From positions 94,980-158,979 of the forward strand of contig NCSJ02000069.1 in the NCBI GenBank assembly GCA_002812745.2: a stretch of DNA of 64,000 nt. The letters run 5' to 3'. This document shows positions 21,236 to 31,309 of this stretch, one piece after another. Below the pieces are notes generated by a model. It was not told the DNA's origin. It saw only the letters and a list, made by a program, of their open reading frames with translations, and made no database searches. Made by a program: the position numbers and the translations under genes. Every line of letters starts with the position of its first letter. Position 1 is the first letter of the stretch. This stretch comes from Scytalidium lignicola (taxonomy: Eukaryota > Ascomycota > Leotiomycetes).

Positions 21236-23929
21236 TCAGGTTATTGGCATGAATACGCCTGGTGCAACCATTTCAGCGATATCCCAATCACGTGGAAGAC
21301 AACCTTGAAAAGGAATCATCAGAAAGTCAAGATTGCATTGGCACATCGGAATTCCTTGAAGTCGAAGTAAGGTATTTCCACGACTTTCAACCCAGCTCGC
21401 TCTCTCTTTCTCAAACTGAGTTCCTGGGATGGCCCATCTTGTGAGTTCGACAAAGGGCATGGTCCGTACTGGAAAAAAATCGCATTTACAGTGACGGAAG
21501 TTGCAATATGCCCACACTACCAGAGCGCTCGCGCATAGCGCGATATAGCTCACGGGATGTAATGTCACAGCACCCAGACCGTCTGCTTCCCTCGACCCCT
21601 TCATATTTTGATGGGCAACAAGGACATCTACCGCTTGGCACAGAGCAAATCTAGCTGAGGGAGTAGGGATCCAATCAATTATAGCATTCTTTCGTTGCTC
21701 TAGAGCTTGTCTCCGATTTTCGGATAACTCCTCGGTCGCCTCCATCTGCATATCTCTAGCCATCTGTGTAAGTCTCGAAATGTCGGCGGAGAGATGGTGA
21801 CTTAAAAGGTAATACAGCATTGTAGTATCAAACAGTAAACTCCTGACACGAGTAATTACGACATTCTGCCATCCCGGGTGGGATTGATCTTCGTAGCCGT
21901 AGTAGTATCGCATCGGCAGATGCCGTTCGTGTCCAAAATCGACATTATCTATGGTCTGATTGGCCATTTGATCTAGTCGTGACTTCAAGGCATCTAGCTG
22001 TTTTCTCAAGAAGTCTTTTTGAAGATTGATATCAGTTGAACTTTCTCTTGGGCCCATTCCACTCTGTGTAACCTTCAAGATACTAGACTGCAACCCACAT
22101 AGACAAGACTGGATATCTTCTATCAACACCTGAAATTCTGGGACGACACCTAGAGCTCTGATATCTCCCCTGATCACGTTGCAAAGTGAGGTAGAGTTGC
22201 GACAGAATGGCTCTACAAGGTGACGCTCTGCCCAAACATGGAGCCCATCCGCATTATAGAACGCAAAGGTGCTTGGAAGAGTGTAGTGCAGATCCTCAGG
22301 CGTGGTCAAAGCAGGCTGAGTCTGCAGAATGCTCAAATATGCATCAACATTAAACAAATATGAAGCAAGTCTAAAGAGAAGATAAGTAATTGAACAATAT
22401 TTTATTTAGATGTACTGCCTACCTCTGCCGCTCGCCGGCTTTTGCCAGTCGTAATGGGAGAAAATATCCAGGTTTCTCATCAGCCCAGACGGTATGTGGG
22501 CAGAAAAATCGAACCTCGCGCAAAGCGGCAACCAGGATGTTTCGAAGCATGGTCGCTCGAGATAGGGCTTGATTATTCTAGACAGCTTTATTAGCACTTT
22601 GTGTGAGGTATCTGAATTATCTAACTCACTCCATAGTACAGCCCAAATATGATGTTGAGAAGCGCTGCTTGGCATGTGTTGGCTGAGAGTGACTGTTGAA
22701 ATTTATCATGAGAGGATACGCGACCCTACGAACCGAAATATTAGTCTTATCAAGGAACTATTACCATGGCCCAGATGGAGATTTATCCTACCAGTCGAGG
22801 CAGAAGTTGATCTGTCAGCGTGCTGTGACAAGATATTGCATACTGCTTCAATTCCTCGCCACCAATCATCCAAGCCCCGATCATCTTCATGGATTCCACT
22901 ATGAGTCTGTCGGTTTTTTCCGACGCTATTGATGGGCGATGCATAATCGGCCAATGCGGATGAAAGTATTCAAAATAAGCGTTTAAGTATTCCTGGGAAG
23001 CAGGATCATTGCTGAGGTCTGAGTCAAAGCTTCTTGTCTCGGTGTGAGCGGAGCTAGACAGAACCTGCATTGTCTTTAAGCCAATTATTTGGCAAACTGC
23101 AGACGGAGATGAGGATGGTAGGGTTGCTGGGTCTGCAAATTGGCCTGTGGAGCTCTTGACCATGGATGGAGCCCTAGGAAATAAACCCGATTTGCTGTTG
23201 TTCTCGTTAAGAGAAGCTATTGCCATGGCATCCTCAAATGTGGTTAATACCGAAGGAGTTTGGATGGACGATCCATCCTCCGTTGAACCTAGGTCCGTAG
23301 AAACCGAGTGCGCTAATTCAGGTGAGCTTGAGGGACTCTCACGTTCATTAGAAGAGGATCGGCTATCAGCAGCATCCTCAACGTTATCCTGCTGCCGATA
23401 CTTGCATTCTACGCCCTTTTTGAGGCATCGTCCGCAGTTATCATTCCCATCACACTTGACCTTTCCTACACGGCAAGCAAGGCAAGCTCTCTTGCTCCGT
23501 CCCGCTGAATTTGGGGTAAATTTCGCTCCATGCTTGGTCATATGACGCTGTAGACTGTCACTATAGGGAGGTGTATGTTAGCATTTATGAGGTAGTGGAC
23601 ATCAAAAGAAGGATGGCCACTTGGCCTCCTGGATTATTTCCAAAACCAGATAGACGGCACGGCACAGCACTTAGCAGGCAAATGAATCTTTTTTCCTTGA
23701 AAAGTAGGTGCTAGTAGTAGGTCGAAGTATAAAAAAATCCCCTCCAAAAAATTTCAATAACCAAAAGTAGCCGGGTACTACCTCACTTTCTATTGAACTC
23801 TCTCGTGCATACCATGCACTTGAGTATATTTGCAGGATCATGGCCATTCTTGTGGCGATTCAAGTGCTCCTTGCGTGTGAAAGACCTGCCACAACCAGCG
23901 AAGCTGCAGATGTAGCGGTGATTATCCAT
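21236..23929 (-). CDS. Transcription factor combining two C2H2 fingers with a Zn2Cys6 cluster
   Basis: Predicted nuclear regulator, about 760 residues in five exons. Exon 1 starts MDNHRYICSFAGCGRSFT and gives C2H2 finger 1 (C-x4-C...H-x3-H with HLNRHKNGH). Finger 2 is split by an intron: CMVCTREFNR^NDSLQRH, then MTKH. Directly after comes the basic GRSKRACLACRVGKVKCD, then NCGRCLKKGVECKY, a Zn2Cys6 cluster. A Ser-rich linker follows, then a fungal_trans-type region starting YFEYFHPHWPIMHRPS and running through RLASYLFNVDAYLS and HLPMRYYYGYEDQSHPGWQ. Joins checked: LLPRL^SLSANTCQ, LYYG^NNQALSRAT and AGERQR^LASYL. The C2H2 plus Zn2Cys6 tandem is a known ascomycete architecture. It is transcribed divergently from the NmrA-type gene at 24698, with about 770 bp between starts, so it may control that gene (inference). 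Confidence 0.88.
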
Positions 23930-24697
23930 CTTCACCTCGACCCACCCTTTTCCTATTCCTAATCATCAATTGCGGGAATCTCCAAAACGCCGCAAGAGGG
24001 ATCCGTGTTGTAGACAGCAGCATTCAGTGCAAGTGGTGGGATACCGCGCCGGTACCTTTATTGCCCGGATCCCCCAATGGCTTGGCTCAGTGGGATCCCG
24101 TAAGCAGGAGGCGGCTTTGCGCTGGCGGATCCCACAATGTACGGCGACCCATTACATAGTCCCACCATCAAATCGCGGGATTGTGGCGGGACACAGCGAG
24201 AAAAGATGCGCAAAACCAAATACTTAGATATGGCTTGATCATCAATCTCGCTCTCCGTACTACCCCTTTTGCATGTACGGCTCCCACATGCACCACAGTA
24301 TAACGGCGATGGAAGTAAAGTTAAGTAAGCTACTGCTTCTACCCTAAGATATTCCGTAATCAGAGTTATATAAGTTACGTCCGTAACAAACTAGATCTGA
24401 TCAGTTGCAGAATGGCTCCCATTCTCTCGTGGAATTGTTATGTGGTTCCATCTGTAATGCATTGTCAGGCGCCGGATTGATTGGAAATTACTTACGGAGA
24501 ATCACTCTATCATTGTTCTACCATCAATACCGCCACCTCCCTCCAGGTATATAGAGCTGTAGGTTTTCGCCAGGGGATGCTTCCTTCTCATCATTAAATC
24601 CATTCTCAGTTTCCTCCATTTGAGTAATTGCAAGGACTCGATTTCCACCAAAGATCACTCCAAAGCTTTAACCAAGGATCAAGTAACATCTCTTACA
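23930..24697. promoter_or_regulatory. Divergent intergenic region between regulator and NmrA-type gene
   Basis: About 770 bp separate two start codons pointing away from each other. The left half is more GC-rich than the surroundings and carries repeated GTGGGAT/GGGATCC-like motifs in both orientations (about 24035-24200) and several CGG/CCG triplets of the type bound by Zn2Cys6 proteins. These are candidate operator sites only. The C/T-rich stretch before 24698 looks like a core promoter/leader. Confidence 0.45.
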
Positions 24698-25668
24698 ATG
24701 CCTGTTATCAACAACGTTGCAGTCGTCGGAGTAAGTATTTTCCACATCAGCCGACTTAACTAACTTGTCTGTCTTTTATAACTGACCTAATATTCCAGGC
24801 TTCGGGTTCTCTCGGCGCCCCTGTTCTCTCCGCTATTATTAACTCGGGAAAGTTCAATGTTACTGTAGTATCGCGCGAGGGCTCAACCGCAACTTTCTCA
24901 CCTTCGGTGAAGGTCATCCGAGCCGATTATACCTCTGTCGAGTCAGTTGCAGCCGCTTTCAAGGGCCAAGATGCCGTTGTCTCTACAGTTGGTTCGCACG
25001 GTCTTGCCGGACAAACCGTTTTCGTTGATGCCGCTATTGCGGCTGGCGTGAAGCGCATCCTTCCATCAGAATTCGGATCTGATCTCAACAATGCCCTAAC
25101 GAGCAAATTGCCTGTGCACGCCCCTAAGATTGCTGTTCGCAAGCATATCGAGGAGAAGATCAAGGCAGGTGCTGATATCACCTATACCTACGTCAACAAT
25201 GGCGCGTTTATCGACTGGGGTCTTGAGATGGGATTCCTTTTAGACTGGAAGGAGGGTAAACCTAAGATCTATGACGGGGGTGAGCAGCTATTCAGCGCAG
25301 TAACGTTAGCATCGGTTGGACAAGCTGTGGTTGGAGTCTTAGGTCATTTGGATGAGACCAAGAACAGGACAGTTTACATCCAGGATATGACAACTTCCCA
25401 GAGCCGAATTCTTGAAATCGCTAAGAAGGTTGCACCTACGAAGAAGTGGGAGCCAATTTATGTTAAGACGTCAGATATTAAGAAGGATAGCGATGAGAAG
25501 ATGGCGAAAGGTGAAGTCACAATACCGACTATCATTAGCTATCTCTTCGTGGGTCTGTTCGGAGAAGGGTATGGAGGTCAATTTGAAAAGCTTGACAACG
25601 ACCTTCTGGGCTTGACTGGAAAGTCAGAAGATGTGATTGAAGAGACCTGGAAGAAGTTATTACTTTAG
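24698..25668 (+). CDS. NmrA-like / isoflavone-reductase-like NAD(P)-binding oxidoreductase
   Basis: Atypical short-chain-dehydrogenase-fold protein of the NmrA/isoflavone-reductase group. Exon 1 encodes MPVINNVAVVG; a GTAAGT intron then joins ASGSLGAPVLSAI, restoring the Rossmann motif G-A-S-G-S-L-G at the N-terminus. Further signatures are VVSREGS (the Arg suits NADP(H) 2'-phosphate), GQDAVVSTVGSHGL, AGVKRILPSEFGSD and TYVNNGAFIDWGL. About 300 residues, full length, no signal peptide, cytosolic. Members either reduce phenolic or secondary metabolites or sense NADP status; substrate unknown. It is divergently paired with the C2H2/Zn2Cys6 regulator. Confidence 0.88.
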
Positions 25669-25803
25669 GATATCAATGACAGGAAAAAAATATTAGAAAT
25701 TATATTAAAATACAATGGAACATTTATATAGAACAGTAGTATCTTAACTCGCTTCCCAACCTCGGGGTTACACGTTAGTAAAGTCGTATACATTTTGCTG
25801 AGT

Positions 25804-26341
25804 TTAACCGTGACAGCACCATGAATATGCACTTTCAAACAATCTCCAGTTTAGATCTACGCATGTTGGAAGGTCGGCAACAGTGACACCACAGTTCTCA
25901 GCTATGTAGAGTGGTTAGCTTATGATATAGTTCTGCATATAACGTATGCCATTTGCAAGTAGGACAGCAATAAGGTCCATTGATATGAAGGCCGCAGAAT
26001 GTTCCTTGTGGGCAACAAAAGTCTGAATCGCACGTCTCAAGATCCGCTGGACAGCCTGCAGGAGGTTCTTGTAGAGCATAACTGCCGTAATGGAAGGGTT
26101 CATTCCTGCATATATTCAACTGACTAGAGAGGATGAATGAACCTGTTGATGGAGGAAATGAGACATAAAATAATGACAATGACATGATGTGTCGGGTATT
26201 AATACGCCATCTTGGAAGCGATGAAGAATATGCAGCTTGAAAATAAATAATTAGGAACAGCAAGAGAAGAGAAGAAAGGGGTATATGAGGGAATGACTGT
26301 ATGGCCTCAAATTCCCCCCACCTTAGTGTAAACATCACCAT
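25804..26341 (-). CDS. Cysteine-rich putative secreted protein (two exons, GC-AG intron)
   Basis: The conserved core reads CRNEPFHYGSYALQ, GCPADLETCDSDFCCPQGTF, CGLHINGPYCCPT. A second exon then gives SENCGVTVADLPTCVDLNW and ends SAYSWCCHG at the stop at 25804. The two parts join in frame only with a GC donor (T^GCAAAT) and the AG at the end of CTCTACATAG, a probable GC-AG intron. The spacing of paired cysteines (CC...C...CC) recalls fungal secreted cysteine-rich proteins. The N-terminus is uncertain: the frame is open upstream with a hydrophobic stretch IPLSSLLLLFLIIYFQAAYS that could be a signal or anchor, and an internal Met (MSLSLFYVSF) is the alternative start. Function unknown. Confidence 0.55.
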
Positions 26342-28442
26342 CGGGTTTTACCAGTGGGGCTGCTAGAACAATGCAATATGCTAGGGTCTCACATCAACTT
26401 ATCAGAAGCTTAAAACATTAAATTAATAAAAACAACACTCAAGGTAAAGTAGTGAGTTTTGGTGTAAGAAGTCCATTCATTCAGACTTGTGTCTAGGATA
26501 TGGAAATTGCTGTCTTTGATGGGCCGTCAACTATTAGAAGTCAAAAGTCCAAAGAGCCTGGAGGAACTGCAACAGTCACAATTTGGCTTCAATTGTGAAT
26601 GGTCAGAGCAGTGCAGTAGCTAATCAGAAAAAAGGCCATGAAGTTGTTCAAGTGTACGGTGACAGCCCCACAAGCTTTATTAATCCTGTAGCCCCGAAAT
26701 TAGCTGTATCCAGTAAAGACTTGGCTTTGTAATAATTTTCCACAATCGATACATTCCTGATATCCCTGAGCCCTCTCAAAAAAATTAAAATAATTAAAAG
26801 AAGTGCATGGTATTCGCTCAAGTTGGATGGATAGCCAAGGCATACGATCTATTAGAGCTCAAGTCCTCAAATATGTTAGGTAACTCCTTGCTGCCAGTGT
26901 CCTTAATCTGCGCTGGTGGGGGGCAAAGAGACAAAGATATCTCCACATCTGGCTTACATTATTATTCTAGAGCTTTAGAAGGGTTAAGGACAGAATTAAA
27001 CGTTATGCATTGCGGCTTAGACTTTGATAGGTTCGATATCACTCTGCTCGCCTGCTTAGCGTGTACGGATATGGTAACAAATTGGATTTTACAATTCAGT
27101 TTACTGGTAATGTATAGATGATAGCGAACCAGTCCCTTCCTTGTTGATGCACCACCGCCATGCAGGTGCTGCAATGTCGAAGAGCTGCAAACTTAAAATC
27201 CGACGTCAGTTATATAGCGTATATTTTGAATACAAAATAACGGAGGTAAAACTGCAGCCCACATCACAATTCAGATATATATTTGTAGTCTCTCTTGATC
27301 TCCTACACACGTACTACTCTAACACCATCTTTACCAGATCATGCTAAACTTTCACTGTGAGGAGAGTGAGGAGAAGTCGTTTGAAATCCAAAAACAAGAC
27401 CCTAAGAAGACAGATTATGAGGGTTTTATGTAAAGTGTATACAGCATGAAAGACGACTTGGATAAAGTAGACTAATGATATTATTAGGGTTAGCGTTATA
27501 ACAGAATATAATATTTTCTGAAACTTAATTCATTATTAATTTAACTTCTATTAAACCTTCAAATTATTCATCTGTGGGTGGATGTACACTTCAGATGATT
27601 TATACAATAAAATTAAAATTTTGAGAAGTAAAAGGATACTGTGAGGGTGCAATAGGGTTGTACGGTCGGTACGAACGATAGCGAGATCGGAAGTAAAGAC
27701 ACTGCTCTGTCGGGGCTGAAGGGGGCGTGGGCCGTAGTCAATCACAACATAGCGTATGGTAGAATAGGAGGAAAGAAATTTTCTTTGTTCAGTAGCTACG
27801 ACGATTACAGCTACTGACAAACAGGAGCTCCTGCAAACCTAAAATGTGGGGAATTGCGGGGTGCAGGCTCTCCACACATGCGGACTCCGTTCCTTATCAC
27901 AATATACATCTTATATACTATGGGGAATATCATACACGAACTAATTATGGTATAAGTCAAGAAAAAGGAGGAACAGGTAGAGGAGTAGGAAAGGAAGATG
28001 AGGTGGAAGAAATATTTGTATATTTCAATATTGATAGTGGAATTAGCAACAACTATTAATCAAGTGATCTAATCAAATCAGTCAGTTCATTAAATTCAGG
28101 TTGAATTAGATTAATTTCTGTTATATTAGTATTGATAGTTAGCATTCGATTTGAATTGCGATTCACGTTATTAAATACGAACCAAAATATAAGTCATATA
28201 ATTACTCGGAGCCTGACTAACCCTAAGCCCAACACGACATATCTATTATAAGAGGAACTGTGAAGGAAGGGAGAAGTTGATAGCTCTATGGCCACAAATT
28301 GAAAGGATATCCTTTAACGTTTGGTTTGATATCAAGTGGTGTTTATATCTAGATAGCTTAATGCTTAACGATAAAACTATAAAACTTCCTACTGTACAGT
28401 AGAGCGCGGGGAGAGACCCGATTTCATAACTTCGCTCCAGAT
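26342..28442. other. AT-rich spacer with one gene relic
   Basis: About 2.1 kb. Apart from the transcription-factor-like relic at 26807-27121, the frames here (27551-27820 minus, 27844-28059 plus) have no supportable product. No transposon ends recognised. Confidence 0.45.
26807..27121 (+). pseudogene. Fragment resembling a fungal transcription-factor C-terminal domain
   Basis: The open frame contains LHYYSRALEGLRTELN followed by FDITLLACLACTDMV. This pattern resembles the ALxHYxxALxxLRxxL...D..LLACLLL helices of the Fungal_trans_2 region of Zn2Cys6 regulators. There is no zinc cluster or continuation on either side, so it looks like a relic. The match is by eye and weak. Confidence 0.35.
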
Positions 28443-29921
28443 CTATTTCCCAGTCCCGAATGAGTTTCCATTCGCTACAGGGTCGTGAATCGTTATCGTC
28501 TTTTCAACCAAGAATTCTCTCAATGCATATTTCCCGTTATTCCGACCCCATCCACTATCCTTCGTGCCTCCAATTGGAATGTTCGCCTCGTCATATTCTG
28601 TTATGCTACCAATGTGTACTTGTCCGGCCTCGATTTGCTTTGCAACACGCAGAGCAGCGAGTACATCGCGAGAGTGTACAGCAGCATTCAAACCATGCTG
28701 TGTTTCATTGGCGACTTTGATAGCTTCATTCTCGTCCTTAACAATGGTAAGAATCGCAGCTGGCGCAAAGATTTCTTCATGGAAGATCGCATGTGTTGAA
28801 TTTACGTCAGTAATGATGGTCGGTGTCAGGGAGGCGCCACGCAAGCTAGCATCCCCTATTAGGAATCTTGCACCTGCCTTCTGAGCATTTATCAGGAGAT
28901 TATGGGCGCGTGTAGCTTGGGCCTTGGTGACTGCGTAGCCAGCGCCATTAGGGTAGTGTGCTGTAAGGTAGGATTGTAGTTCTGCAATTAGAGGCTCTGC
29001 GACATCCTGCACTACAACAATTCTGTCAGTAGACATGCAAATCTGTCCATGATGCAAAAGAGCTCCTTCAATGATTTTTGAGGCTGCATGCTTTGGATCG
29101 GCGTCCTTGAGTACTACTGCTGGTGCTTTACCACCAAGTTCCATGAGCACCGGCTTCAGATATTTCGATGCAACCTGACCAATAATTCTGCCGACAGCTG
29201 CACTGCCAGTAAACTCAATTTTACGAATTGCCCTATGGGCAATTATGGCTTCTGTAACAGCAGGTGAGTGATCTCGAGCCGCCTGAAGGATATTGACCAG
29301 TCCGGCAGGCAATCCTGCGTCTTCAAGTGTCTCCACAATGTAATGATGCACTCTAGGGGCTAGCTCGGATGCCTTGAACACAACAGAGCATCCAGCAGCA
29401 ATCGGCGCAGCCAATGCGCGGCCGGAAATAACCATACTTGCATTCCATGGTGAAATAGCAAGCACTGGTCCAATAGGTTCCTGGTAGACAAGAGCCAGAG
29501 CTCCAGGTGACTCTAATGGGGGTAGTTCACCCGTAGTTGCTTGTGAGATATTCGCAGCTATCTCACGGAAGCAGCCTGTGATGAGTTGGACATTAAACTG
29601 AGCCCAAGTCAGTGGGCAAGATGTTTCTAGGACCTGGATCTCAACAAATTTATCACGGCGAGATTCGATGAGGTCTGCTGCCCGTAAAATGAAATCGCGG
29701 CGATATGTGTGTGTGGTCTGCCTCCATTTCAAAAAGGCCTCATAGGAAGATTCGGAGGCCCTGATAGCCTGTTCTGGTGTGGCACTTTGTGCGTAATGTA
29801 CTATCTTGTCTTGAGCTGAGGAGACCACCGGAAACACTCGATTCATATCGAGGGGTTCAGGTTTGCCGTTGATTTTAATAGGGAGGACGTCCTCGCCATT
29901 GGGTCCTTTGAGGAATGCCAT
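28443..29921 (-). CDS. Aldehyde dehydrogenase, salicylaldehyde/vanillin-type
   Basis: NAD(P)+-dependent oxidation of an aldehyde, probably aromatic, to the acid. Single exon, about 492 residues from MAFLKGPNGEDV (29921); an in-frame ATG at 29942 adds seven residues. The active-site set is complete (residue numbers from 29942): Asn in ISPWNASMV (about residue 167), general-base Glu in MELGGKAPAVV (about 270), and nucleophile Cys in HHGQICMSTDR (about 301). The cofactor-site FTGSAAVG and the C-terminal IPIGGTKDSGWGR are also present. Sequence flavour is closest to the salicylaldehyde/vanillin dehydrogenase group. No signal peptide. It lies upstream of, and on the same strand as, a broken aromatic FAD monooxygenase (31310-33527), suggesting a small aromatic-catabolism locus (inference). 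Confidence 0.9.
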   Translation of the reverse strand: MAFLKGPNGEDVLPIKINGKPEPLDMNRVFPVVSSAQDKIVHYAQSATPEQAIRASESSYEAFLKWRQTTHTYRRDFILRAADLIESRRDKFVEIQVLETSCPLTWAQFNVQLITGCFREIAANISQATTGELPPLESPGALALVYQEPIGPVLAISPWNASMVISGRALAAPIAAGCSVVFKASELAPRVHHYIVETLEDAGLPAGLVNILQAARDHSPAVTEAIIAHRAIRKIEFTGSAAVGRIIGQVASKYLKPVLMELGGKAPAVVLKDADPKHAASKIIEGALLHHGQICMSTDRIVVVQDVAEPLIAELQSYLTAHYPNGAGYAVTKAQATRAHNLLINAQKAGARFLIGDASLRGASLTPTIITDVNSTHAIFHEEIFAPAAILTIVKDENEAIKVANETQHGLNAAVHSRDVLAALRVAKQIEAGQVHIGSITEYDEANIPIGGTKDSGWGRNNGKYALREFLVEKTITIHDPVANGNSFGTGK

Positions 29922-30743
29922 CCTGAGTAATCCGATATGCAAGTAATGGTCAAAAATTTTTAGTTAATCCTATCTTTCTTGCTTCGAATACTGACTTACT
30001 ATAATAGACTTGATACACAATTCAGAGAAATATATATAGCATACACAGGCAAGGAAAATATACAGATTGTAAGAAAATACCCGCGGACTTCAACTCTAAC
30101 TCCGGCGTTTGAGCGAAGGTGCTCGTAATTCCGTAAAAGCTTCCGTGAAACCCAGATAGCGGGTATTGCGGGACAGGGCGGAGACACCAATAAGGCTTCT
30201 GGTGCGGGGCAAACAGGGGAAGGCCTGGAAAATGAGGGGAATTTGGGGAAGCCATACGGTTCCAATACGAGAGAAGCCAGCGAATGAAATAGGTTGAATA
30301 TGTTGACAGAGGAAGACGGAGAAGGATTGTAGAAGTATCACAAGGACTAGAAGTGTCACAAGATAGAGAGAGCATCGCTCAGATTTCTTGTAGATCCCAA
30401 GGAGAAAACGTGGAGTAAGAGTCTTATAGCCATTGCCATTGGCTGCTTCTGGACACCTCAGGTATCAGTAATTATCAGGCAGACTTGCATTCATGAGTCC
30501 AAATCGGATCTTTATTCAAAGCACCATTGAAAACTATAATAGACTCTAGACTACTCTAAGTTAAAATAGGATTATCTAGTGTACTAGATTACCAGAATAT
30601 AGATGGAGTATATATGATAGATCTAGCACATTCCCAGTTTAAGTAACGTTACTCATTCTGTTGAATTAACTAAGTTATCCATGGATTCTGTTGACTCAGC
30701 GCTCCACAATAACCACGTACGTGATCCACTATATAGCTAACTA
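29922..30743. other. Promoter of ALDH gene
   Basis: Upstream region of the ALDH. Overlapping minus-strand frames at 29999-30375 are Pro/Ser-rich in three registers and look non-coding. The right end borders MITE copy C. Confidence 0.45.
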
Positions 30744-30907
30744 CCGGAGAATCTCAAATTTAAGGGCCTTTACGCTAACTATGTGGAGTATGTCTAACGA
30801 GTGATTTTCACTCTAGTGCTGACAAATACCCACAATAACTTATCAGTACAACTTGATACTGGTAGATTTGCTCTAGCGCAAAGGCCCTTATATTTGAGAT
30901 TCTACGG
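30744..30907 (+). mobile_element. MITE, family M1 copy C
   Basis: Terminal repeats CCGGAGAATCTCAAATTTA and ATATTTGAGATTCTACGG with flanking TA. The arms extend through AAGGGCCTTTACGCTA / CTCTAGCGCAAAGGCCCTT. The interior ACTCTAGTGCTGACAAATAC is shared with copies A and B. 164 bp. It sits between the ALDH promoter and the 3' end of the FAD monooxygenase. Confidence 0.87.
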
Positions 30908-31309
30908 TACACTGTACACTTGTCAGATAGCTATTACTACAGCTCTTGTACCGGTACTATCCTGCGACACATCATTATTGGCCATAATCACCTCTATGTT
31001 GTGAACACCTAGCTATAGCTCCCTGGATTGACAACCAATCAACCGTTCTAAATCGTTGCATCTACAATCTAGCATAGTCTAGAGTGGCATGTTCTTTAGT
31101 GATAAATATGCAAGGTATATTGTATATAAGTACAGAATGAGACAAGTTTAGATCTAGCTTCCTTCACAAACCAATGCTAACTTTGACAACTAGAAAGAAA
31201 AGTCTCTTTCTGTATTCCCACTATATGCATGGATCTCATGAAAATGATCAAGAGAACTAATTCAGCAATCAAAAAGATGATCGTTATTCAATTTGGAAAG
31301 GGTCTTGCC
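30908..31309. other. 3' flank of the FAD monooxygenase gene
   Basis: AT-rich, no gene recognised; contains only the region downstream of the monooxygenase stop codon. Confidence 0.5.

Noticed and set aside
23930..24230. Short plus-strand frame 23970-24227 as a gene
   Set aside because: It lies in the divergent promoter region and is GC-rich and Arg-rich without motifs.
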